Assembly (NCBI RefSeq): GCF_000759885.1
Contig: NZ_JNAH01000004.1
Span: 248,001 to 312,000 of the forward strand
Source: Prochlorococcus marinus str. GP2
Lineage (GTDB): Bacteria > Cyanobacteriota > Cyanobacteriia > PCC-6307 > Cyanobiaceae
Direction: 5' to 3'
Length of the DNA: 64,000 nt
Shown: positions 46,783 through 54,908 of the stretch, one piece after another
Numbering within the stretch: the stretch's first letter is position 1
Layout of the letters: each line of letters starts with the position of its first letter
Translations under genes and position numbers: made by a program
Notes under the pieces: generated by a model
Told to the model about the DNA's origin: nothing
What the model saw: only the letters and a program-made list of their open reading frames with translations
Databases searched by the model: none

Positions 46783-47049
46783 TTATTTAACAACCTCCCT
46801 ACAAAATTCCCAAATTTTCTGTTTACTTTTCAAATTAGAAAGCCTGGATAGGCTATCAAAATTAAGTTTTGATTTTTCAACAGATAAAAGTTTACAATAG
46901 TATGTAATTTGAAAGTGTCTAGAAATAATTCGTAATTTGAAGGCAACATCGCAAAAGAAAATTATTAGCACGAGAAAAAAAACAGTCTTTAAAATATTTG
47001 AAAATGACTTTATTTGACTTTCATTTTCAGTTTTTAGTTCAAGCTTCAT
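46783..47049 (-). CDS. Hypothetical membrane protein (88 aa)
   Basis: 88 residues with one span (about 22-38, VFFLVLIIFFCDVAF) and a basic, cysteine-containing C-terminal region (ITYYCKLLSVEKSKL). Start overlaps the stop of the upstream minus-strand gene by one base, so the two are co-translated. Convergent with the ABC operon. Function unknown. Confidence 0.5.
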   Translation of the reverse strand: MKLELKTENESQIKSFSNILKTVFFLVLIIFFCDVAFKLRIISRHFQITYYCKLLSVEKSKLNFDSLSRLSNLKSKQKIWEFCREVVK

Positions 47050-47276
47050 TATTTAACTATATGCTGAGGGCACTTAATTGCAGCGACAGCAACTGCTGCA
47101 ACTTTAAAATTTTCGGACTTCTCGATAACATTTTTTACTTCTAATGGTCCAAATTTATAACTCGCATCACTATAAGAAAGAAGTAAAGATTTATAATTAT
47201 CATGACCTAAATTTCTATATTCACAGAAATTATCTCCAACAAAGTTCAAAAGAGTTAGTAATGTTAATTCAATCAT
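47049..47276 (-). CDS. Hypothetical small protein (75 aa)
   Basis: 75 residues with Asn-Phe-Cys-Glu-Tyr and a C-terminal hydrophobic patch (FKVAAVAVAAIKCPQHIVK) holding a second cysteine. No recognised family. Co-translated with the following membrane protein gene. Confidence 0.5.
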   Translation of the reverse strand: MIELTLLTLLNFVGDNFCEYRNLGHDNYKSLLLSYSDASYKFGPLEVKNVIEKSENFKVAAVAVAAIKCPQHIVK

Positions 47277-47446
47277 TTAAGCTTTTTTATTAACATATTC
47301 CTTTTGAATAATACAATGCATGACATTTTTAACAAGTTTAATTACTAAAAACACCTAATTACTGATTTTAGATACTAACTAATAAAGTTAAATTTACGTA
47401 ATAATTTCAGAAATGTAAAACTTAAAAAGACAAAAAATATAAAAAG

Positions 47447-47460
47447 CACTACCGGTAGTG
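47447..47460. promoter_or_regulatory. Perfect 14-bp palindrome CACTACCGGTAGTG
   Basis: G+C-rich for this genome. It directly precedes TATAAA (47461-47466), which could serve as a -10 for the RNA downstream, placing the palindrome in the promoter spacer. It is a candidate operator; the regulator is not identified. Confidence 0.45.
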
Positions 47461-47471
47461 TATAAACATGA

Positions 47472-47571
47472 TTAATTTTCCACTACAGATAGGGGGTTGC
47501 AATTTTCGAGAAATTGGATTAAAAATAAAGTTCCCCATCACCCGGCCCCACAAATGTGAGGCCTTTTTTTT
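47472..47571 (+). ncRNA. Probable small RNA, about 100 nt
   Basis: No plus-strand gene precedes the terminator at its end, so an RNA transcript is the simplest explanation. Visible structure: stem CAATTT/AAATTG (47500-47516) inside a GGGG (47492-47496) to CCCC (47533-47536) pairing, an ACCC linker, and a terminal hairpin GGCC-CCACA/TGTG-AGGCC (47544-47563) followed by nine T. The 5' end is a guess from a TATAAA box at 47461. Not recognised as Yfr1, 6S, tmRNA, SRP or RNase P RNA. Confidence 0.5.
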
Positions 47572-47572
47572 T
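47544..47572 (+). terminator. Intrinsic terminator on the plus strand
   Basis: Hairpin with arms GGCC-C-CACA and TGTG-A-GGCC, loop AAA, then TTTTTTTTT. The T-run is only on the plus-strand side, so it cannot serve the flanking minus-strand genes. Confidence 0.75.
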
Positions 47573-47720
47573 CTTTTATAAAATTAATTCTTGACTAAAA
47601 GATTGCTTTAAACAACTTGTAATGCATAAAAATTTAGGGTAAAACAAAAATTGAATTTATAATTATTGAATATTAAGGACTATATTGGTTTTTTTGATCA
47701 CTTCGTATGAAATTTATCTA

Positions 47721-48542
47721 TCAATTAATCTTCAAAAAACTAATTATAGATTTAATAAATAAACTAATCCCAACAAAAAAACAGACAACTGTAAAAGTAT
47801 TTTTTATAAGTTTATTTCCTTTTAACTTTGATAAATGAGCGCCAAAGTATCCTCCTGTAAAAGAACCAATTATCAATAATAGCAATATATTTGAAGGTAC
47901 AGGTTCTATTCTACTCAGAAAAATAGCTCCGGTGAAATTCCAGAAAATACCAACTGTAAAAAATGTCAGACTTATAGCACGAAGAAAATCCATTCCAAAT
48001 GTTCTTATTAAAAGCATCGTTACTAGCAATCCAGTTCCTGAAGAGATTGAACCGTTTAGAACACCAATTAGGAAAATAAAAATAAAAAATCTTACTTTAT
48101 GAATAAAATTAAGTGCATTATTTCCAGAAGACAAACCTAAATCTGATTTAAAAAATGTGTAAAATGCCAGTAACACCGAAATTATTCCTAAGAATAGGTA
48201 TAAATATTGTTCTGATATAAATTCAACGATCGAAGCTCCAAGAATCACTCCAGGTAGGCCAAAAATCAAAATTTTCCAAACAACATGGATATCATTTTTA
48301 AGAGATTTGTAATTTCTCAATGAACCTCCTAGCCCTAATGCTACTGTTGCTAATTTATGACTAGCTAAAGCTTGATAATAAGGAACACCAGATAAAATCA
48401 AGGCTGGCAATTGAAGTAAGCCCGCTCCACCTCCAGAAATTGCTGAAAACGTATTAGAAAAAAAGGATATCAAAAATATAGAAATAGTTTTGTAAAGAGA
48501 AAAATCATATTTATTTTCTAAAATTGTTAATAAATAAAGCAT
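47721..48542 (-). CDS. TauE/SafE family permease
   Basis: 273 residues with about eight spans. The family signature SFFSNTFSAISGGGAGLLQLPALI (about residues 28-50) and its repeat IGVLNGSISSGTGLLVTMLL in the second half are visible. Members export or import sulfite, sulfoacetate, taurine-derived or other organic anions; substrate here is unassigned. Confidence 0.88.
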   Translation of the reverse strand: MLYLLTILENKYDFSLYKTISIFLISFFSNTFSAISGGGAGLLQLPALILSGVPYYQALASHKLATVALGLGGSLRNYKSLKNDIHVVWKILIFGLPGVILGASIVEFISEQYLYLFLGIISVLLAFYTFFKSDLGLSSGNNALNFIHKVRFFIFIFLIGVLNGSISSGTGLLVTMLLIRTFGMDFLRAISLTFFTVGIFWNFTGAIFLSRIEPVPSNILLLLIIGSFTGGYFGAHLSKLKGNKLIKNTFTVVCFFVGISLFIKSIISFLKIN

Positions 48543-48680
48543 TAAATCTAAATTCTAATGTTTTATATTTAGTTATTATTAGTATTCTAAAGAGATATAA
48601 AGCTTGCACACTTTTATTGTTCTTTTTTAAATCATAGTTAAATAAAAACTGTTATTATAATTTTAAAAATCAAGAATATT

Positions 48681-49022
48681 ATGCATGAACAAGATGCAAT
48701 TTACCTTGATCAGCTATGTCCAAAGATAAATAACAAAAGTTGGAGAGAATCGCTTTATAAACTTACTAAATATAAATGCATTTATTGCGGTAAACCATCA
48801 GAATCACTTGATCATCTTCATCCAGTGTCAAAAGGGGGTATTAGCATTACAAGTAATTGCGTACCATGTTGCTTATCTTGTAACGGTAAAAAATCAGATT
48901 CTGAAGTTCTTAGTTGGTATAGAAAGCAAAATTTTTACGATCCTAGAAGGGCTATGGCAATACGAGCATGGTTTAATGAGGATTTGAAACTAGCGTCTGT
49001 TTTATTAAACTACTTAAATTAG
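48681..49022 (+). CDS. HNH endonuclease domain protein
   Basis: 113 residues. Zinc pairs C33-C36 (CIYC) and C64-C67 (CLSC) bracket the HNH core DHLHPVSKGG (44-53), SNC (58-60) and NGKKSD. The small single-domain form is common in cyanobacteria and phages; biological role unknown, possibly a mobile or phage-derived nuclease. Confidence 0.85.
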   Translation: MHEQDAIYLDQLCPKINNKSWRESLYKLTKYKCIYCGKPSESLDHLHPVSKGGISITSNCVPCCLSCNGKKSDSEVLSWYRKQNFYDPRRAMAIRAWFNEDLKLASVLLNYLN

Positions 49023-49114
49023 GACTGAAAAAATAAATTAATTAAGATTCCCAAAATTATTTTAAATCAGGCATAAAAGCACTTCCTATTTCGCAATATA
49101 GTATTGAAATTTGT

Positions 49115-49309
49115 TCAAATTATTCTTTTCCCGTCAAAATTAAATTTATTACTCCTAAAAATTGAAATATTGGAATAATCTTCTTTCCATATAATTGGCG
49201 AATCTATAACTTTTCTTTCAGGAGATTTTACTGAAAAAACCAAACCAAATACAAAGAGGATAGTAATTAATATTATTGTCAATACAAATTTGTCTGAAAT
49301 ATTGTTCAT
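49115..49309 (-). CDS. Small membrane-anchored protein (64 aa)
   Basis: 64 residues: one N-terminal span (about 8-27, FVLTIILITILFVFGLVFSV) and a basic extracytoplasmic tail. Follows the signal-peptide protein by nine bases on the same strand. Function unknown. Confidence 0.5.
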   Translation of the reverse strand: MNNISDKFVLTIILITILFVFGLVFSVKSPERKVIDSPIIWKEDYSNISIFRSNKFNFDGKRII

Positions 49310-49318
49310 AATTTTAAT

Positions 49319-49720
49319 CTATCTAGAAAAATTTTTGTCAGGTGTTGTTTTTTCATATATTTCTAAAAAATATGATTTAAAATAAGCAATTCCCTCCTTT
49401 CCGATCAAGCCAAAAGACTGTCCGCAATTATTTACTACTTGCAATGAAATTTGATTTGCCAAGTCATCTTTCTCTATCCATTTTTTTTGAGGATTATAAG
49501 AAAAAGAGATAATATTTTCTGTCTTTACAATTGCAGACTTCATCGCTTCATCTTTAGAGAAACCATTTTGAATAGCTTTGCAATATTTACTGGAGAAGTT
49601 GTTAGAGATCCTATTTTGTAGCAAGCTTACACTTGGGTCTGACGTATCAAAAGCTAACCCTATTGGAGGGTTTAGTAGGTAGACTAAAAAGAAAAATAAA
49701 CCAAAAAGGAAGTTCAACAA
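49319..49720 (-). CDS. Secreted or lumenal hypothetical protein (133 aa)
   Basis: 133 residues with a signal peptide ending near GLAFDTSDP (about residue 24) and a predicted mature lumenal or periplasmic domain containing two cysteines (KYCKAIQNGF, NNCGQSF) that could form a disulfide. No family recognised. Co-directional with the small anchored protein downstream. Confidence 0.6.
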   Translation of the reverse strand: MLNFLFGLFFFLVYLLNPPIGLAFDTSDPSVSLLQNRISNNFSSKYCKAIQNGFSKDEAMKSAIVKTENIISFSYNPQKKWIEKDDLANQISLQVVNNCGQSFGLIGKEGIAYFKSYFLEIYEKTTPDKNFSR

Positions 49721-49870
49721 CAGATATAAATCAATATATATAAGTAATATAACAGTTTTTTTTGTAATCTTTTCAATTAGACCTTTTGGGTTTTAAAAGG
49801 AAATTAAATTTCAATTTATTAAAAATTATTAGTAATGTATTATGTTCAGCAATAATAGTCAGAGGTTTAT

Positions 49871-50104
49871 TTGACTACTAATATGAATGATTCATTGATG
49901 ACATTGCTATTTTTCCCTGATTGGACAAATGGACTACCCTCAGATTTTTTAATACTACATTTTTTCGTTGGAGCTGTTATTTTTCCATTCAATATGATTC
50001 ATGCTAAAGCAAGAAAAATTGACAGTGAGAATCTCCAGGAAGCAGCTAATGGCTATAAAAATGCAGATTCCACTAAATTTTATGGTTACGAAGAAATCAA
50101 TTAG
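49871..50104 (+). CDS. Small membrane protein (77 aa)
   Basis: Start TTG at 49871 is preferred because AGAGG lies five bases before it; ATG at 49883 is the alternative. One or two hydrophobic segments (LMTLLFFPDW; DFLILHFFVGAVIFPFNMI, about 26-44) then a soluble tail ending YEEIN. Function unknown. Confidence 0.5.
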   Translation: MTTNMNDSLMTLLFFPDWTNGLPSDFLILHFFVGAVIFPFNMIHAKARKIDSENLQEAANGYKNADSTKFYGYEEIN

Positions 50105-50138
50105 ATTTCCGAAATAGTTTTTATGGAATTAGTTAATT

Positions 50139-50363
50139 GTGATAATTTCCCTTAATACAGCTTTAGACCTCAAAATTTTTAGTCCTAGTGAACCATTAGG
50201 GATATTGATCCTTTTTTTAGGGTTAATATTTACTGGTATGATTTTTTATATAATATATGCTGTAAGCACTAATAAAGAATCACTAGAAGATAAAAAAATA
50301 AGGACAAAAAAAGAGACTTTGCAGCAAGAGAAAATAGGAAAGTTATTTCCTAAGAAAAAATAA
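50139..50363 (+). CDS. Small single-span membrane protein (74 aa)
   Basis: GTG frame, 74 residues, with one span (about 22-43, LGILILFLGLIFTGMIFYII) and a lysine-rich cytoplasmic tail. No ribosome binding site is obvious and the start is uncertain. Function unknown. Confidence 0.5.
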   Translation: MIISLNTALDLKIFSPSEPLGILILFLGLIFTGMIFYIIYAVSTNKESLEDKKIRTKKETLQQEKIGKLFPKKK

Positions 50364-50585
50364 ATTTAATTATTTTATTATTACAAAGAAATTTATTTAT
50401 ATTATTAATTATCAAATCAGTGGGATCTAAAAACATTAGTTTCAGTTCTCTTAAATCAAACATTTATAAAACCCTACTCTAACAACTTTTTATTTTTAAG
50501 CGGGAAATTAAAATTGTTATTTGTACATTAAAAATATTTTCATAAATAAAAATAAATGTTAAAAATGAAGAAATGATTTTTAATT

Positions 50586-51089
50586 TTGGAAAATTCAGCT
50601 CAATATCTATTCCTTGCTAGTGGAGTAAAGAATGAAGAAGGGTTTTGGATGATGGGAGTCAAAAATTGTGATGAAAGTATTCTTGCGGATAAAAACCTTT
50701 TAGATTGCCACAGAAAAGAGCTAATAGGAAATGAATCAGCAAAAGATATTCTGTCAGCAATTAATTTAAACATTCACAATTTATTCAATGAATTAAAAAA
50801 TAAAAATTATTTAATTAACAAACCCTCGATGGGAATTTCTTTCGATATACCTCTCGATATATTGGAAAAAATTTTTGATTTTTGGTTTGATATTTATAAA
50901 AATCAAGAAGCATGGGAAACTTGTATAGGTCTTCTTAAAGTAAGAAAAAGAATTTCCTTAAAAAACCTTATTGAAAGTGAAAGTTTGAAGGGTAACTCTA
51001 AAAAATGGGCTACACAGATTGAAGCTCTTCATACTTATGTACCTAATTCGCTTGGGATTAAATATGTAAATGATCCCATGTGGAAATAA
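50586..51089 (+). CDS. Hypothetical protein (167 aa)
   Basis: 167 residues, soluble, with LLFLASGVKNEEGFWMMGVKNCDES at the start (TTG start) and a mostly helical remainder with WFDIYKNQEAWETCIG. No family recognised. About 220 bases upstream are empty. Confidence 0.5.
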   Translation: MENSAQYLFLASGVKNEEGFWMMGVKNCDESILADKNLLDCHRKELIGNESAKDILSAINLNIHNLFNELKNKNYLINKPSMGISFDIPLDILEKIFDFWFDIYKNQEAWETCIGLLKVRKRISLKNLIESESLKGNSKKWATQIEALHTYVPNSLGIKYVNDPMWK

Positions 51090-51163
51090 TTCCATTTTTT
51101 ATTAATCGATATATTTACTTAGTAGGATATTTAAGTAAAAATAAAATTATTTAATAATTAAAA

Positions 51164-51349
51164 ATGAATAAGCCATATTCTTTTAGTAACGAACAAATGA
51201 ACGGAATTGTAGAGGATACTTTCGCTAACATATTAAATGAATGTGAAAATCTAAAAAAAATCACTTGTTGCCCAAATGAGCAAGTCGTTGCACTCTTAAG
51301 TGTAATCGCATCAAAATTCGCTACTACAAGTGAAAAAAGCAAGACTTAA
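51164..51349 (+). CDS. Small hypothetical protein upstream of salvage genes (61 aa)
   Basis: 61 residues, mostly helical and acidic, with two adjacent cysteines (KKITCCPNEQVV). Its TAA overlaps the ATG of the phosphoribosyltransferase by one base, so it belongs to that operon. Function unknown. Confidence 0.6.
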   Translation: MNKPYSFSNEQMNGIVEDTFANILNECENLKKITCCPNEQVVALLSVIASKFATTSEKSKT

Positions 51350-51744
51350 TGATAAATTACTTTACCTGGGCTGAATTTGATAAGAGCGTAGAACACATCG
51401 CTAATAAATGTAAGTTTTTAGATTTCTCCGGAATATATGGGGTTCCACGTGGTGGTTTATGTCTCGCTGTTGCACTAAGCCACAAATTAAAAATAAAATT
51501 GATTTCAGAACCAATAAAAAATTCACTAGTAGTAGATGATGTTTATGAAACTGGTATTACATTAAATACCTTCAAAAATATTGAGGGAGCAAAGTTTTTT
51601 GTATTATTTAGTAAAAATAAACCAACATGGTGGAACAGTGTACATTTAGCAGAAAAAAGTGAGTGGATAGTTTTTCCCTGGGAAAACACCTTAGATTCAC
51701 ACAGTGATCGCAACAGTTACATCAAAAAAAGAGGTTTGAGTTGA
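51349..51744 (+). CDS. Phosphoribosyltransferase-fold protein
   Basis: 131 residues. The PRPP-binding motif reads SLVVDDVYETGITL (about 62-75) and a preceding YGVPRGGLCLAVALSHK resembles the type-I PRTase hood and PPi loop. Small size and divergence leave the base substrate open. Overlaps the deoxyribosyltransferase gene by four bases (TTGA). Confidence 0.82.
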   Translation: MINYFTWAEFDKSVEHIANKCKFLDFSGIYGVPRGGLCLAVALSHKLKIKLISEPIKNSLVVDDVYETGITLNTFKNIEGAKFFVLFSKNKPTWWNSVHLAEKSEWIVFPWENTLDSHSDRNSYIKKRGLS

Positions 51745-52208
51745 AAAAGAAATTATATTTAGCGAACCCATACGGATTTTCAAAACAAACTAATAAACTC
51801 TTGTATGAATTTATTAATATTTTTAATGATTTAAATGTAGAAGTCTTTGAACCTTTTGAGAGAACAAAGCACATAACACAAAAAGATGATAACTGGGCAT
51901 ATCATCTAGCAGAATCTAATTTCTATGATTTAAAAAAATGTGATTGCATTTTTGCAATTGTTAATGGGACACCCCCAGATGAAGGGGTAATGATTGAATT
52001 GGGAATTGCAATTGCTCTAAAAAAGAAAATCTTTTTATTTAGAGATGATTTTAGAAATTGCTCAGATAACAATAAATACCCATTAAATTTAATGCTTTTT
52101 CTTGGACTTCCTAGAGATAATTGGGAAAAATACTATTTTGAATCCTTACAAGATATAAAGAGTAACGAAAAAGGATTTGTGAAGTGGGCAAAAAATAAAG
52201 TGAATTAA
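51741..52208 (+). CDS. Nucleoside 2-deoxyribosyltransferase-like protein
   Basis: 155 residues, starting with TTG overlapping the previous stop. Rossmann-like opening LYLANPYGFS, a nucleotide-binding loop CDCIFAIVNGTPPDEGVMIELGIAIAL with the catalytic Glu expected in EGVMIELG, matching the NDT family. It would transfer deoxyribose between bases or hydrolyse modified nucleotides. With the PRTase it forms a compact nucleobase salvage or sanitising unit. Confidence 0.83.
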   Translation: MKKKLYLANPYGFSKQTNKLLYEFINIFNDLNVEVFEPFERTKHITQKDDNWAYHLAESNFYDLKKCDCIFAIVNGTPPDEGVMIELGIAIALKKKIFLFRDDFRNCSDNNKYPLNLMLFLGLPRDNWEKYYFESLQDIKSNEKGFVKWAKNKVN

Positions 52209-52284
52209 CCAAAATTTTCGAATTGAATTTTTAAATATATAATTAATCCTGTAAGATGTTAGAATATAATTTATTTAGAAAATT

Positions 52285-52461
52285 TTGACTCAAGTTACAG
52301 TTGGAGAGAATGAGGGAATTGAATCTGCCCTTAGAAGATTTAAAAGGCAAGTATCTAAATCCGGAATTTTTGCTGATTTAAAAAGACTTAGACATCACGA
52401 AACTCCCATTGAAAAATACAAAAGAAAATTGCAACAAAGAAGAAAAGCAAGAAGAAGATAA
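52285..52461 (+). CDS. rpsU: Ribosomal protein bS21
   Basis: 58 residues starting from [24 protein letters not shown] then a strongly basic C-terminus ([13 protein letters not shown]). bS21 is a late-assembling small-subunit protein. Uses TTG as start, as several genes here do. Confidence 0.93.
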
Positions 52462-52535
52462 TCTAAACTTTTGCATTTAGATAAGCACTAACCTATTAAT
52501 ATTATTTTCTTAGAAATTTAAGTTGAGATATTTAA

Positions 52536-52862
52536 TTATTTCAGCTTTTTCAGCTTTTTAACAAGATTGATACCAACCCCAGATACAGCAAGGAGATCTT
52601 TTTCGTCAGCTGAAATAATTGCTTTTTTAGTTTTAAATCCGGCCTCATACAGAGCCTTAGCACTTTTAGCTCCAACACCAGGCAGTGCAGTTAATGTCTC
52701 AATATTTTTCTTTGTATTGACTGTTTTTGACTTTGTTTTTGGTTTTGTTTTTAAAGATTTTACAGACTTAGTTTGTTTTTTTTCTTTCTTTAAAGGAGTT
52801 TCAGTCGATACCGCACTTTTGAATAGAATTGATTTTAGTTTACCTAGAAATTTAGAAATCAT
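52536..52862 (-). CDS. Helix-hairpin-helix DNA-binding protein
   Basis: 108 residues. A basic, low-complexity N-terminal half (rich in Lys, Thr, Ser) precedes two HhH motifs: LTALPGVGAKSAKALYEAG and LLAVSGVGINLVKKLKKLK. The arrangement suggests non-specific DNA binding, as in proteins that bridge to DNA repair or topology. No enzymatic domain. Confidence 0.78.
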   Translation of the reverse strand: MISKFLGKLKSILFKSAVSTETPLKKEKKQTKSVKSLKTKPKTKSKTVNTKKNIETLTALPGVGAKSAKALYEAGFKTKKAIISADEKDLLAVSGVGINLVKKLKKLK

Positions 52863-52952
52863 TGCAATAATATAAGTAATAAAATTAAATTTTCAAAAAA
52901 TAATTTGTCAAATTCCTAATGGAATAAATAATAAACTATAAATATTTGAATA

Positions 52953-53087
52953 ATGTTAATTTATTTACATTTATATAAAGACACATATTTAATATTAATG
53001 CAAGCTTATAAGCCATTGCAAAATATATTAAACTACTCAAAAAAATTTAAGAAGAAAGATGTACTACCCAACTTTACAAGTATTTAG
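52953..53087 (+). CDS. Possible small protein (44 aa)
   Basis: ATG frame of 44 residues (or 29 from an inner ATG) rich in Tyr, Lys and Leu. Composition is plausible but unsupported by a ribosome binding site or a family. Low confidence. Confidence 0.25.
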   Translation: MLIYLHLYKDTYLILMQAYKPLQNILNYSKKFKKKDVLPNFTSI

Positions 53088-53130
53088 CAATAGTAAAATT
53101 AGAATCTTAAAAGAGAGTAGAGTATAGAAA

Positions 53131-53727
53131 ATGAAGCTTATATTTATAAGTGGTCCTTCTGGCAGTGGTAAAACGACCTTATCAAAAAAAATAGTAGGGA
53201 AAATTAAAAATGGTGTTGTTTTAAATACAGACAATTACTACAGAATAGGTCTATTCAGTAAATTACTCTCAAAATTTGTAAAAGGTTATTTTGATAGAAG
53301 CATTAGTTTTAATTATAAACTTCTTAATAAAGATTTTAATTTTATTATTAGTAATGGAATTTCATTCTATGAACGTTCTTATAATTTCGAAAAGAAAATA
53401 ATAAATAATTCTTTAAACGAAAAAAGTAATATTAAATTTTTAATAATTGAAGGTATTTTTGCTAAAGAATTTTCAAACACGTTATGTAATCAAAATTATT
53501 CTTTTTTAGAACTAAAAATCAATAAAAATGACTGTATGAAAAGAGTTATCCAGAGAGATTCAAAAGAAAGGGGGAAAGCAAAAAAACAAGCTGAAGAAGA
53601 TTTCTTAAAATCATGGGATATTTACTATAACAAGTTCAAAAATAAAAATATAAAAAAAAATACAAATGAATTTACAATTACAGAAAACACTAATATTGAT
53701 CAAATACTTAGCAAATTATTTGAATGA
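53131..53727 (+). CDS. Uridine kinase-like P-loop protein
   Basis: 198 residues with Walker A SGPSGSGKTT (about 7-16), VVLNTDNYYRIGLF and a late RDSKERGKAK lid-like region, matching the uridine kinase/phosphoribulokinase fold. Nucleoside or sugar specificity is unassigned. Convergent with the FAD oxidoreductase gene, three bases apart. Confidence 0.75.
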   Translation: MKLIFISGPSGSGKTTLSKKIVGKIKNGVVLNTDNYYRIGLFSKLLSKFVKGYFDRSISFNYKLLNKDFNFIISNGISFYERSYNFEKKIINNSLNEKSNIKFLIIEGIFAKEFSNTLCNQNYSFLELKINKNDCMKRVIQRDSKERGKAKKQAEEDFLKSWDIYYNKFKNKNIKKNTNEFTITENTNIDQILSKLFE

Positions 53728-53730
53728 GTT

Positions 53731-54882
53731 TTAAATTTTTTCTGCTAATAATAAAGCACTTAAAATTGAGCCTTCAATCCTACCAAATCCTTCACCCTCA
53801 AACCAATCTCCGCAGAATCCAATTCTATACTTTGTACTTAACTGTAAAGATAATGGAACAGCGCAACCAGAAGGTTGAGAAGCTCTCCAATGCATTATAG
53901 AGAATCCCTCATTATAAGTTAATTGATTTACTGAATTATTTTTACTAAACAATTCATTGAAATTTTTAAATATTTTTTGTTTTAAGTATTCTTCATCATT
54001 TGATTTTATATAAGAATTAATAAAATCTGAATTTTTTGTATGAACTACAATTCCTATTTTGTTGTTATTTTGTAACTGAAATATAATCCTTTCAAATTTA
54101 TATTTTTTCTCTAGGCTTTTTTTTAAATGAAAATATCTATATTTCTTAGAATAAAAATCTTTATATCTATAATTCTTATTTGTATAAATTAAAAAAGTTA
54201 GCCTTGGAATAAATAATTGTTTATCTAAAAAATTCAAAAGCAAATCAATTTTTTTATCTTTATTTTGAGGAATAGCTTTTCTTAATGGAATTTGATTTAT
54301 ATTAAATATTTTTAGAGACCTTTTATGTAATAACAAATTTGATGTACAAATAAGATATTTAGATTTGAATTTATCTCCATTCATAGATGTTAATGTCCAT
54401 TCATCATTATTAAATCTCAAATCAACTATTAAAGTTTCAAAAAATAAATCAATCTTAGCCCTTAAATTATTAGACCCAATTATCTTTTGGGATAATTCAT
54501 TCATATAAAATGAAGAAAGATAATTATCCCCCAAATAAAATTCAGATTTTTTAATATTTTCTATTTTATGTTCATCACCTAGAAAAATTAATTCTGAATC
54601 ATCATTTTTAATAAATTTATTTTCTAATAGTTCATTAATATAATTTTTTAATAGAGGATTATTTTTACTGTTACTTATATTAAAACTTGGAGCACCATGG
54701 TTTAGTTTCCAACCTCTAAATCTTTTGCTTAATCTAGTACTTGATCTTCCACCAAATCCACGCCCAAACTCAATTAATGCAATTTTTTTTGTAAGGTTAT
54801 TTTGAAGATACTTTGAAGCGAAAACACATGCAGATATACCTCCACCTATTATTAATAATTCATATGAAAAATTACTTTTCAT
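53731..54882 (-). CDS. Renalase-like FAD/NAD(P)-dependent oxidoreductase
   Basis: 383 residues with an N-terminal dinucleotide fold IIGGGISACVFASKYL and the FAD segment GFGGRSSTRLSK, then a C-terminal RIGFCGDWFEGEGFGRIEGSILSALL that closes the FAD site. This is the NAD(P)-binding amine-oxidase-like class to which renalase belongs. Natural substrate unknown. Same strand as the MTHFR-like gene that precedes it in transcription, 26 bases apart. Confidence 0.82.
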   Translation of the reverse strand: MKSNFSYELLIIGGGISACVFASKYLQNNLTKKIALIEFGRGFGGRSSTRLSKRFRGWKLNHGAPSFNISNSKNNPLLKNYINELLENKFIKNDDSELIFLGDEHKIENIKKSEFYLGDNYLSSFYMNELSQKIIGSNNLRAKIDLFFETLIVDLRFNNDEWTLTSMNGDKFKSKYLICTSNLLLHKRSLKIFNINQIPLRKAIPQNKDKKIDLLLNFLDKQLFIPRLTFLIYTNKNYRYKDFYSKKYRYFHLKKSLEKKYKFERIIFQLQNNNKIGIVVHTKNSDFINSYIKSNDEEYLKQKIFKNFNELFSKNNSVNQLTYNEGFSIMHWRASQPSGCAVPLSLQLSTKYRIGFCGDWFEGEGFGRIEGSILSALLLAEKI

Positions 54883-54908
54883 GATTCTGAAATTGGCATT
54901 AATTGTTC

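Larger units (their letters stand above)
47277..47720. other. Intergenic stretch with a probable RNA gene
   Basis: About 440 bases between two minus-strand genes. It holds the 14-bp palindrome, a plus-strand structured segment and its intrinsic terminator (see separate entries). No protein gene is supported. Confidence 0.6.
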
